Below, piece after piece: positions 1 through 7,351 of a stretch of DNA of 64,000 bases; position 1 is the stretch's first letter, and each line of letters starts with the position of its first letter. This DNA is from Mogibacterium sp. GTDB lineage: Bacteria > Bacillota > Clostridia > Peptostreptococcales > Anaerovoracaceae. The position numbers were made by a program, and so were the translations under genes. The stretch spans positions 27,447-91,446 of the forward strand of contig JAEUGJ010000019.1 in NCBI GenBank assembly GCA_016775335.1, given 5' to 3'. The notes under the pieces were generated by a model, which did no database searches, was not told the DNA's origin, and was given only the letters and a program-made list of their open reading frames with translations.

Positions 1-662
1 AAGAGGTGAAACAACTCATGGTTGCCGAAGCCCATATTGTTTGCCGGAATGATTTTCAGCTTGAGGGCGTAGATCACTCCGCCGACGGTGTAAAACAATC
101 CCCCCGCCAGAAGCCAGAGGAATCCGGCGAAAGAAAGGTTGGCGTAAATCGTAGGCAGGACGGAAACGCAGAGCCAGCCCATGCCGATGTACATCACGGA
201 GGAGACCCATTTCGGACAGGTCACCCAGAAGAATTTGAACAGCATTCCCAGAGCGGCCACAATCCATACCGCGATGAGGAGCCGAGTTCCCGCCTTCCCC
301 GGAATCGCAATCAGGCATACCGGCGTGTAGGAGCCGGCGATCAGCACGAAGATGCTCATGTGATCCAGGCATTTCAGCCGATGATTCCGAACTTCATCCA
401 GGTTGAATGCGTGGTAGGAAGCGCTGGCGCCGTACAGCAGAATCATGCTCAGCATGAAAATCCCCATGGAAATCAGTGCACGAAGGGGCGCGCCGGCAAA
501 GGCTCCGTGAATCAGGAGAATCGGGGTGGCGACGATGGCCATCAGACATCCGATAAAATGAGTCAGCGAACTGATGGGATCCTTGGCGCGGAACACCGAG
601 CGGTCTTTCGATGTCTCGGTGCCGCCGGGAACGATATTGGTAGAATAAGATAATTTCTGCAT
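1..662 (-). CDS. Hemolysin III (HlyIII/YqfA) family membrane protein, 3' end cut by window
   Basis: The frame is open from the ATG at 662 to the window edge, giving 220 codons with no stop. The signature stretch LKCLDHMSIFVLIAGSYTPV, several hydrophobic segments and a near-terminal GNHELFHLF are typical of the HlyIII/PAQR-like family, so probably only about 15-20 residues are missing. Family members are integral membrane proteins with about seven spans; the haemolysin name is historical and the physiological role, possibly lipid or membrane homeostasis, is not settled. The start is fixed by AGGAGG at 670-675 on the minus strand. It is divergent from the DUF1836 gene, and both promoters contain CGGTTATT palindromic motifs, so joint regulation is likely. 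The long plus-strand frame across this region is a shadow. Confidence 0.88.
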   Translation of the reverse strand, partial: MQKLSYSTNIVPGGTETSKDRSVFRAKDPISSLTHFIGCLMAIVATPILLIHGAFAGAPLRALISMGIFMLSMILLYGASASYHAFNLDEVRNHRLKCLDHMSIFVLIAGSYTPVCLIAIPGKAGTRLLIAVWIVAALGMLFKFFWVTCPKWVSSVMYIGMGWLCVSVLPTIYANLSFAGFLWLLAGGLFYTVGGVIYALKLKIIPANNMGFGNHELFHL

Positions 663-742
663 TGGAATACCTCCTGTAAAAAAACGTTCGCAACGGATTC
701 GAGGGTGAGATCAAATCCGTGAACGGCATAATCAACTCTGTG

Positions 743-767
743 TTATCGGTTATTCAATAACCGATAA
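743..767. promoter_or_regulatory. Perfect 12-1-12 palindromic operator
   Basis: TTATCGGTTATT, one central C, then the exact inverse complement. It lies just downstream of the -10 of the leftward promoter, covering the expected transcription start. Confidence 0.7.
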
Positions 768-771
768 ACCT

Positions 772-800
772 ATATTAGCGGTTATTCAATAACTTGTCAA
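772..800 (-). promoter_or_regulatory. Promoter of the hemolysin III family gene
   Basis: On the minus strand TTGACA (795-800) and TAATAT (772-777) are separated by exactly 17 bp. The spacer contains the palindrome at 781-793, so a bound regulator would block or reposition RNA polymerase. Confidence 0.72.
781..793. promoter_or_regulatory. Second palindromic operator
   Basis: GTTATT-C-AATAAC is a perfect 6-1-6 inverted repeat identical to the core of the 743-767 palindrome. It sits in the -35/-10 spacer of the leftward promoter. Confidence 0.6.
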
Positions 801-818
801 GGGATACTGCAAATATTA

Positions 819-847
819 TTGACGGTTATTGGTATTTGCTATACAAT
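819..847 (+). promoter_or_regulatory. Promoter of the DUF1836 gene
   Basis: TTGACG (819-824) and TACAAT (842-847) with a 17-bp spacer. A single CGGTTATT half-site (823-830) overlaps the -35 and spacer. A separate 7-1-7 palindrome, AAATACC-A-GGTATTT, follows at 848-862 over the expected start of transcription. Confidence 0.65.
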
Positions 848-878
848 AAATACCAGGTATTTGAAACAGGAGAGAACA

Positions 879-1460
879 ATGACTCAGAAAGAAACGGCAA
901 AAGATACGGAAAAAAGCAAAAACCTCCAGGCAGAGATTCAGGCGGACATTCAGCACACCCTGGATTCCCTGCATCTTCCGGAATACAAGGAAATCCCGGA
1001 TGTGGGACTGTACCTGGAGCAGGTGACCCGGTTCATCAACACTGCGCTGGAATCCTTTCCGGATATGAGCGTCACCCCGTCCATGATCAGCAATTACGTG
1101 AAGCTGAAAGTGGTGACCCGGCCGGAGAAGAAGACCTATTCCCGAGATCAGATTGTGGCTCTGCTGTTCGTGGCCGTGGCAAAGACCGTTCTGTCCATGG
1201 ACAACATCCGGAAAGCCTTTGAAATCCGCCGTCAGAACAGCGACGTGGAGACGGGATACGAATACTTCCGGCAGAGTCTGGAACACGCCCTCACCGCTTT
1301 CGGAAAGGAGCAGGCTCCGAGAAATCCGGAAGAGATTCCCCGGAATGTCAGCGAGGAAGCGCTGAACGTGGTGGATTACACTGCCTCCGCCATCGCGTAT
1401 AAGATGTATCTGAATCTGTATTTCGATGCAATTAAGGAACCTGCAGGCCCAAATAGTTAA
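879..1460 (+). CDS. DUF1836 domain protein, putative DNA-binding regulator
   Basis: 193 residues. The core (about residues 32-125) matches the DUF1836 family: IPDVGLYLEQV, then MSVTPSMISNYVKLKVV followed by PEKKTYSRDQIVALLFV, a layout resembling a MerR-like helix-turn-helix. Members are predicted Bacillota transcription regulators of largely unknown target. I chose the ATG at 879 because AGGAG at 868-872 precedes it; an in-frame upstream codon at 819 would overlap the promoter. Operator-like palindromes occur in its own promoter, in the divergent hemolysin III promoter, and as AATAACCGA before the next gene, so it may regulate all three. That link is inference. Confidence 0.82.
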   Translation: MTQKETAKDTEKSKNLQAEIQADIQHTLDSLHLPEYKEIPDVGLYLEQVTRFINTALESFPDMSVTPSMISNYVKLKVVTRPEKKTYSRDQIVALLFVAVAKTVLSMDNIRKAFEIRRQNSDVETGYEYFRQSLEHALTAFGKEQAPRNPEEIPRNVSEEALNVVDYTASAIAYKMYLNLYFDAIKEPAGPNS

Positions 1461-1514
1461 AAAATAAACGGCAAAAAAGCCCGAAAAGCCCTTTATTAAA
1501 GGGTTTCAGCGGTG

Positions 1515-1558
1515 TATAATAACCGACGGAGTATTTATAGAAAAAACCAATGGTTATT
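1515..1558 (+). promoter_or_regulatory. Promoter and operator-like sites before the nitroreductase-like gene
   Basis: TATAAT at 1515-1520 overlaps AATAACCGA (1518-1526), the same word as in the palindromes at 743-793, and an inverse GGTTATT follows at 1552-1558. No good -35 is visible. A hairpin, AAGCCCTTTATTAAAGGGTTT, just upstream (about 1487-1506) may end the DUF1836 transcript. Confidence 0.45.
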
Positions 1559-1578
1559 TTGCAGGAGGAGTATTGCAG

Positions 1579-2106
1579 ATGGAAAGCGCAAAGAATGCAG
1601 GAATTACATACAAGCAGACACCGGTTGCCAACGGCACCCTGGTAAAGGTGATCAAAGCCGCGATGGCTTCCCACCTGGAGGATGAGAAGGGTTGGAATTA
1701 TTACGTTTCCAAGTCCAAGGAGGCAATTGCCGAGCTGGCGGAATCCGGTGAGAATGCCGCAGAAGTGAAGGACGCACCGGCCGTAATCGTTCCGGTATAC
1801 GCACCGGCTAAGGAAACACCGACCGCAGAGGATGTGGAGAGAAGCCGCGCCATCGGCAACATGCTGGTGATTATGGAAGAAATCGGTCTGGCCGGAACCT
1901 GGGTGAACGTGATGGGTGACGAGGCGCAGCAGAAGAAAGTGGCAGAAGCCATGAGCATCTCTTCGGAATTCATGCCGATGGGCATTCTCACTCTGGGTTA
2001 TCCGGAGAAGGATCCGGACGAGGACAAGCCGGGCAAAAAGAAAAAGAAAGCCGACGAACGTTTCCGCAAGAAGATTCACTTTGTGGACACGCTGGGCAGA
2101 TACTAA
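1579..2106 (+). CDS. Nitroreductase-family-like protein, short form
   Basis: 175 residues from the ATG at 1579, with AGGAGG at 1563-1568; a TTG at 1573 is possible but poorly spaced. The middle and C-terminal parts resemble FMN-dependent nitroreductases: a DAPAVIVPVYAP strand, an ERSRAIGNMLVIMEEIGLAGTWVN helix region and a MPMGILTLGYP strand. The usual N-terminal R-R-S-R-x-F phosphate-binding motif is missing, so flavin binding may be altered or the protein may be an N-terminally reduced relative. The C-terminus carries a lysine-rich run (KPGKKKKK) before the RKKIHFVD end. Putative function: flavin-dependent reduction of nitro compounds or quinones, with low certainty about the substrate. An AATAACCGA word in its promoter suggests co-control with the DUF1836 locus. 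Confidence 0.6.
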   Translation: MESAKNAGITYKQTPVANGTLVKVIKAAMASHLEDEKGWNYYVSKSKEAIAELAESGENAAEVKDAPAVIVPVYAPAKETPTAEDVERSRAIGNMLVIMEEIGLAGTWVNVMGDEAQQKKVAEAMSISSEFMPMGILTLGYPEKDPDEDKPGKKKKKADERFRKKIHFVDTLGRY

Positions 2107-2114
2107 AAAACTTC

Positions 2115-2148
2115 GTGTCGGAAGCGGAAGACTTCCGGCACTTTTTTT
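2115..2148 (+). terminator. Intrinsic terminator after the nitroreductase-like gene
   Basis: A 10-bp stem GTGTCGGAAG / CTTCCGGCAC (one G-T pair) followed by a run of seven T. Confidence 0.85.
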
Positions 2149-2251
2149 ACAAAAAAAACCGTGTATGAATTGCAGTACAATCCGTAAAAAGATATAATAG
2201 AAAAGATTACGAATCAATACCGTTTTGGTTAATTGGAAAGGACAGAGAAAG

Positions 2252-3613
2252 ATGAAACAGTTGGAAGAGACGAAAAGCAACGGATTGGCATTGATACCGT
2301 TCCTGTTGTTCATTGTGATCTATATGGGCGCCGGAATCATCCTGCAGATGCGGGGGGTGGAGATGGCGTTCTATCAGTTCCCGTCGGTGGTGGCCATGTC
2401 CATTGCGGTGATCGCCGCATTTGTCATGTTCCGCAAGGCGGGCATTAACGAGAATTTTGCGACCTTCGCCAAAGGCGCTGCCAGCGAAGACGTGGTGACC
2501 ATGCTGATGATCTACCTGCTGGCCGGCGGATTCTCCGCAGTGGCCGGTGCGATGGGCGGAATCGAATCCACGGTAAACCTGGGGGTGTCGATCATTCCGG
2601 CACACCTGCTCACCGCGGGCATCTTCGTGATTTCTGCTTTTATGGCGACGGCGACGGGAACCTCTATGGGAACCGTGGGCGCCATTGTACCGATTGCCGT
2701 GGGCGTCGTGGATAAAGCGGGATTGAGCATGCCTTTGGTAATGGCGGCCTGCATGTCCGGAGCGATGTTCGGCGACAACCTGTCCATGATTTCGGACACC
2801 ACCATCGCCGCAACCCGAACCCAGGGCGTGGAACTGAAGGATAAGTTCCGTACCAACTTCTGGTGCGCCCTCCCGGCGGCCATCATCGCTTTGGTGCTGC
2901 TGGTGGCATTCGGCCGTCCGGCGCATGCGGTGGCAATCCATGCCGGAAACTACGAGATGATTAAGGTGGTTCCGTACATGCTGGTACTGGTGCTGGCGCT
3001 GCTGGGAATTAACGTGTTCCTGGTGCTGCTCTTCGGTATCGTGTCGGCGGGCATCATCGGCATTGCCTGCGGCGACTTGACCGTGATTACTTTTGCCACC
3101 AACGTGTGGGAAGGCTACAAGAGCATGATCGAAGTGTTCCTGCTGTCCATGTTCGGCGGCGGCGTGGCGGAACTGACGGCGAAATACGGCGGGCTTCAGT
3201 GGATGATTGAGAAGCTCAGCGGAATTTGCAAAGGAAAGAAATCCGCTCAGGCGGCGCTGTGCGTGCTGGCCGGAGTGACGGATATGGCGACCGCCAACAA
3301 CACGGTGGCCATCATCGTGGACGGAAATATGGCCAGATCCATCAGCGAGAAGTACAAGATCGATCCGAGAAAAACCGCGTCCATCCTGGATGCCTTCACC
3401 TGCATCTTCCAGGGCATGATTCCGTACGGCGCCCAGTTCCTGCTGGTGGCGTCCCTGACCAAGGGACGGGTGAGCCCGCTGGATATCATTCCGCTGCTGT
3501 GGTACCTGTTCCTGCTGGGACTTTTTACCGTGCTCTCCTTCCTGATCCCGAGCTACGAGAAGCTGACCCTCTCCGGCGAATGGGATTGGGAGAACCACAC
3601 CGTCATTCGGTAG
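2252..3613 (+). CDS. NhaC-type Na+/H+ antiporter family membrane protein
   Basis: 453 residues with about 11-12 hydrophobic spans. Motifs ATATGTSMGTVGAIVPIA, CMSGAMFGDNLSMISDTTIA and ATANNTVAIIVDGNMA are characteristic of the NhaC / ion transporter superfamily; acidic residues in GDNLSMISDTT are conserved in the ion pathway. Relatives exchange Na+ for H+ or, in the case of some members, organic acids or amino acids, so the substrate is not fixed by sequence. I start at the ATG at 2252 (MKQLEE), since the upstream in-frame codons are not hydrophobic and have no ribosome site. A CDF exporter follows after 22 bp, so the two are probably co-transcribed and deal with cation balance. Confidence 0.82.
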   Translation: MKQLEETKSNGLALIPFLLFIVIYMGAGIILQMRGVEMAFYQFPSVVAMSIAVIAAFVMFRKAGINENFATFAKGAASEDVVTMLMIYLLAGGFSAVAGAMGGIESTVNLGVSIIPAHLLTAGIFVISAFMATATGTSMGTVGAIVPIAVGVVDKAGLSMPLVMAACMSGAMFGDNLSMISDTTIAATRTQGVELKDKFRTNFWCALPAAIIALVLLVAFGRPAHAVAIHAGNYEMIKVVPYMLVLVLALLGINVFLVLLFGIVSAGIIGIACGDLTVITFATNVWEGYKSMIEVFLLSMFGGGVAELTAKYGGLQWMIEKLSGICKGKKSAQAALCVLAGVTDMATANNTVAIIVDGNMARSISEKYKIDPRKTASILDAFTCIFQGMIPYGAQFLLVASLTKGRVSPLDIIPLLWYLFLLGLFTVLSFLIPSYEKLTLSGEWDWENHTVIR

Positions 3614-3635
3614 CTGCAGAAGGAGATGAGTTTGA

Positions 3636-4748
3636 ATGGAAAATAATCGAAATCAGGTCATCGTGCGGGCCAGCGTGGTGGGCATCATCACCAACCTGCT
3701 GCTGGCGGGCTTTAAGGCTTTTGTGGGGATGGTGTCCCATTCCGTGGCCATCACCATGGACGCGCTGAACAACCTGAGCGATGCCATGTCCTCATTGATT
3801 ACCATCGTGGGCACCCGGCTGGCGTCTAAGCCGGCGGATCGGGAGCATCCGTTGGGCTACGGGCGGGTGGAGTACCTCAGCGCCAGCGTGATCGCCCTGA
3901 TCATTCTTTACGCGGGCATCACGGCTTTGGTGGAATCCGTGACGAAAATCCTCCATCCCAAGACGCCGAGCTACACCGGTGTCACGCTGCTGATCGTGGC
4001 GGTGGCGGTGGTGACCAAGATCGTTCTGGGCCTTTGGGTGAAGAAGCAGGGGGTAAAAGCAAATTCGGAATCCCTTATCAATTCCGGTGCCGACGCTCTC
4101 CTGGATGCGGTGATTTCCGTCACCACGCTGGCAGCGGCCGGTCTGTATCTGGGATTCGGTCTGCGGGTGGAAGCCTGGCTTGCGGCCATCATTTCCCTGG
4201 TAATCGTCAAAGCGGGAATCGACATGCTGCGGGAAACCATCAGCGATATCCTGGGGGAACGGGTGGAGAAGCCGTTGGCGCGGAAGGTGAAAAGCATCAT
4301 CTGCACCCATCCAAATGTGACCGGAGCGTACGACTTAATCCTTCACGCCTACGGACCGGATCAGTATCAGGGCTCGGTGCATATCGCCATTCCGGATACC
4401 ATGACCGCCGTGGAAATCGATCGGCTTCAGCGAGATATTGCCGACGATGTGTATGAGAAGACCGGTGTAATCTTGATGGGAATCGGAATCTATGCCATCA
4501 ATACCACCGATGCGGATCTGGCGATGGTTCAGAAAAAGGTGACGGACCTGGCCATGAGCGTGGATTACGTGATGCAGCTCCACGGCTTCTTCTTTAATCC
4601 GGAGAGCCGGCGCATGAGCTTCGATGTGGTGGTCAGCTTCGATTCACCGGATCGGATAGAGACCATGGAACAGGTTCGCCGAAAGGTTCTCCAAGAGATG
4701 CCGGATGTGAAGCTTCGGGTTCGAATGGATGCGGATCTCAGCGATTGA
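3636..4748 (+). CDS. Cation diffusion facilitator (CDF) family transporter
   Basis: 370 residues. Six predicted membrane helices in the first 215 residues, then a cytoplasmic C-terminal domain of ferredoxin-like fold. The family motif around residues 41-51 (MDALNNLSDAM, with D42 and D49), HPLGYGRVEYL after TM2 and the second acidic pair in NSGADALLDAVIS mark a divalent metal/proton antiporter. The C-terminal part appears extended with a second ACT-like or duplicated segment (residues 290-370). Substrates in the family are Zn, Mn, Fe, Co or Ni; none is decided here. AAGGAG at 3620-3625 supports this start. It follows the NhaC-type gene closely. Confidence 0.88.
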   Translation: MENNRNQVIVRASVVGIITNLLLAGFKAFVGMVSHSVAITMDALNNLSDAMSSLITIVGTRLASKPADREHPLGYGRVEYLSASVIALIILYAGITALVESVTKILHPKTPSYTGVTLLIVAVAVVTKIVLGLWVKKQGVKANSESLINSGADALLDAVISVTTLAAAGLYLGFGLRVEAWLAAIISLVIVKAGIDMLRETISDILGERVEKPLARKVKSIICTHPNVTGAYDLILHAYGPDQYQGSVHIAIPDTMTAVEIDRLQRDIADDVYEKTGVILMGIGIYAINTTDADLAMVQKKVTDLAMSVDYVMQLHGFFFNPESRRMSFDVVVSFDSPDRIETMEQVRRKVLQEMPDVKLRVRMDADLSD

Positions 4749-4765
4749 TGCGGCATATAGAACTA

Positions 4766-4792
4766 TTAAGATTTTCTTAAGAATTGTTAAGA
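4766..4792 (+). promoter_or_regulatory. Three TTAAGA direct repeats, probable response-regulator site
   Basis: TTAAGA occurs at 4766-4771, 4777-4782 and 4787-4792, that is with 11- and 10-bp periods, about one DNA turn. OmpR/PhoB-family regulators bind such direct repeats. A TATAAT follows at 4830-4835 upstream of the ABC operon. No two-component genes are in the window. Confidence 0.55.
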
Positions 4793-4825
4793 TTGGGCTC
4801 CGGATGTTGTACACCGGAGCCCAAT
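4792..4825 (+). terminator. 12-bp hairpin between the CDF gene and the ABC operon
   Basis: ATTGGGCTCCGG / CCGGAGCCCAAT is a perfect 12-bp stem with a 10-nt loop, without a good T-run. It may end the CDF transcript or be part of the control region of the ABC operon. Confidence 0.5.
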
Positions 4826-4892
4826 TCAGTATAATTAATATCATTAATTTCGACCGATACTGCAATAGCATGGGGAAAGAAAGGATAGAATT

Positions 4893-7349
4893 ATGTCGCA
4901 TATGATTGAACTTCATGACGTATCGAAGTTCTACAGCAATAAGGACACCGTGAGTACCGGATTTTCCAAGGTGAATCTCAGCCTGGATATGGGGGAATTC
5001 GTGGTGATTACCGGAGAGAGCGGCAGCGGCAAATCCACGCTGCTGAACGTGATTTCCGGACTGGACAGCTATGAAGAGGGGGAGCTGTTCATCGCAGGGG
5101 AGGATACCAGCGGGTATCGCACGGAGGATTACGAGCGATACCGGAAGAAATACATCGGAAATATTTTCCAGGACTTCAACCTGGTGAACAGCTATACCGT
5201 ATACCAGAACGTGGAGCTGAGCATGATGCTGTCCGGAATGCCTCGGGCGGTTCAGAAACAGCACATTCCGGAATACATCGACATGGTGGATATGACGGCC
5301 TACACGAAGACCAAGGCATCCAAGCTTTCCGGCGGACAGAAGCAGCGGGTGGCCATCGCCCGGGCGCTGGCGAAGAACGCCCCGGTTATCGTGGCGGACG
5401 AGCCCACGGGAAACCTGGACAGCGCTTCCGCGGAGAAGGTCATGGAAACCTTGCATCGGATTTCCAAAGACCGCCTGGTGGTCATCGTAACCCACAACTA
5501 CGAGCAGGCGGCGCCGTACGTTACCCGGAAGATTACCATGCACGATGGACGAATCATCGAGGACAAAAAAATTCAGCCGGCAGCCGGAGATCTTTCTGAA
5601 GATGAGATGGAATCCTATCTGCATACCGAGGAAGAACGAACCGAGGAAGAACGAACCGAGACAGAAAGGGCAGAGGCAACGGAACAAGAAGCAGCGAAGC
5701 CTCGCAGCGGCGGCAGAGCGGCGCGAAACGAGGAAACGGAAGGCGGAAAGGGCCGAAAGAAGGGCCGCAGCCGCAGAAACATCTTTGCGGAAGCACCGGT
5801 ATACCGGAAGATGTCGGCCGGATCCCAGCTTCGGCTGGGGGTTCGGAACACCTTCAACCTTCCGGCGAAATTCATTTTGCTTTTAATGGTGTACCTGTTC
5901 GTCACGGCGGCGGTGCTGAGTCAGTATGCGTCCACGAAGCAGGCCCTCCACTCCAACGATTTGATGGGGTACAACAACTACTTTACGGACACCTCTCCGG
6001 AACGGCTGGTTCTCACCAAGAAAGACGGAACGTCTTTCACCACTTCGGATTACGAGAGCCTTCAGAAGATGGACAACGTGGACTATATCGTCAAAGGGGA
6101 TGCGGGAATCGATACCGGCATCATGTTTGAGTCCGACGATATCGATATCAGCGGCCCGATGTATCCGGTGAGCAGCCTGAAGGACAAGCCTACCATCGGT
6201 CGCCTTCCGAAGAAGGATACGGAAGTGGTGCTGGTGGCGGATCCGGAATGCTATTCCTACGATGCCCTCAAGGAGATGGACAAGAAGATTCTGGGAAAAA
6301 AATATTACATCGATGCCCTGAATTCCATGGCGATGCAGGGAGACGACCGGCTGATCAAGGATAAGGTGACCGTGGTCGGCGTGGTTTTTCTGAGCGAGGA
6401 TGCCGGCCGTTCCAGCAACGGAAACGTCATGATCTACGTAACGGATAACGTGGCAGCCCGGGTGCTGGTAAAGACCGCGGCGGCTTCTTCCAAGGTGACC
6501 CTGGATTTCAGCGGCACGAAGAGCGATTACAGCGGTATGCAGGTGGTATATCCATCCAAAAAGGTGCCGAAGGGGGAGGTATACATTTCCGAGGATCAGG
6601 CATATCAGTTCTACGAAGAGGGCGCGGCTCGGGGAAAGACCATGGGCCTTCACGTGAAAAATCATTATTTTGAGGAATCTCGGGATTTCCGAATCGGGCA
6701 GGTGTTCAAAGCCGATAATATCCGGAGCCTGCTAGGGCTTTCCAAAAACAATTACGACGAATACACCTCCAACGTGTACATCAATCCGTCGGATTACAAC
6801 AAGATTTTCAATCAGGGAAATTTCCAGAGCAGTTTTTTCATGAAGGACGAGAAGCTGTCCGACTCCACGGTGAAGGCACTGGAAGGTGCCGGATACAAGG
6901 TGCTGGTGATTAAGGATACCTTTACGGATGCCACCGGCGGTTTCGCGTTCATCCTGCGGATGTTCAGCATGGTTCGCCTGGCACTGGAATTCGTGGTGCT
7001 GTTCTTTATTTCCTACGCGGTAATCCGGCTGATCATGCGGTCTCGGAATTCCTACTACTCCACCCTGCGAATTCTGGGTGCCAGCCGGAAGAATACGGAC
7101 AACATCCTTCGCATTGAGCTGCTGCTCATGATGGTCCTCTCTTACGGCGGCGTTCTGGTGGGAAGCAATCTGGTACGGCGGGGAATCGTCGCAGTGCCGG
7201 CGGTGAATGAACGGTTGGCATTCCTGTCCGCGACGGATTACATCGTCCTGTTTGTGGGACTGCTGCTGATGTCGCTCCTGATTGCGAAGAGATATTCTCA
7301 CAAGATCTTCAGCAAGAGCGCAATGAAAATATACAGAGAGGAGGCGTAG
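4893..7349 (+). CDS. ABC transporter fusing ATPase and FtsX-like permease (first of pair)
   Basis: 818 residues. The ATPase occupies about residues 4-225: Walker [10 protein letters not shown] (41-49), signature [15 protein letters not shown], Walker [13 protein letters not shown] and switch VTHNY, the LolD/MacB subfamily pattern. A highly charged linker follows (about 240-295) built partly of repeats of EERTE, then one membrane span near 325-345, a large extracytoplasmic domain (about 350-680) and three C-terminal spans of FtsX type. Proteins of this layout handle antimicrobial peptides, lipoproteins or signals at the envelope rather than bulk import. It is directly followed, 2 bp later, by a paralogue of the same layout, so the pair probably makes a heterodimer. 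The TTAAGA direct repeats upstream suggest control by a two-component system responding to envelope stress. Confidence 0.88.
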   Translation: MSHMIELHDVSKFYSNKDTVSTGFSKVNLSLDMGEFVVITGESGSGKSTLLNVISGLDSYEEGELFIAGEDTSGYRTEDYERYRKKYIGNIFQDFNLVNSYTVYQNVELSMMLSGMPRAVQKQHIPEYIDMVDMTAYTKTKASKLSGGQKQRVAIARALAKNAPVIVADEPTGNLDSASAEKVMETLHRISKDRLVVIVTHNYEQAAPYVTRKITMHDGRIIEDKKIQPAAGDLSEDEMESYLHTEEERTEEERTETERAEATEQEAAKPRSGGRAARNEETEGGKGRKKGRSRRNIFAEAPVYRKMSAGSQLRLGVRNTFNLPAKFILLLMVYLFVTAAVLSQYASTKQALHSNDLMGYNNYFTDTSPERLVLTKKDGTSFTTSDYESLQKMDNVDYIVKGDAGIDTGIMFESDDIDISGPMYPVSSLKDKPTIGRLPKKDTEVVLVADPECYSYDALKEMDKKILGKKYYIDALNSMAMQGDDRLIKDKVTVVGVVFLSEDAGRSSNGNVMIYVTDNVAARVLVKTAAASSKVTLDFSGTKSDYSGMQVVYPSKKVPKGEVYISEDQAYQFYEEGAARGKTMGLHVKNHYFEESRDFRIGQVFKADNIRSLLGLSKNNYDEYTSNVYINPSDYNKIFNQGNFQSSFFMKDEKLSDSTVKALEGAGYKVLVIKDTFTDATGGFAFILRMFSMVRLALEFVVLFFISYAVIRLIMRSRNSYYSTLRILGASRKNTDNILRIELLLMMVLSYGGVLVGSNLVRRGIVAVPAVNERLAFLSATDYIVLFVGLLLMSLLIAKRYSHKIFSKSAMKIYREEA
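5625..5660 (+). repeat. 15-bp in-frame tandem repeat in the ABC linker
   Basis: The unit ACCGAGGAAGAACGA occurs at 5625-5639 and 5640-5654, with a partial third copy from 5655. It encodes repeated TEEER units in the charged linker between ATPase and permease and could vary in copy number. Confidence 0.8.
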
Positions 7350-7351
7350 AT

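Noticed and set aside
6..653. Plus-strand 215-codon frame at the left edge
   Set aside because: The minus strand there encodes an unmistakable hemolysin III protein that is open to the window edge.
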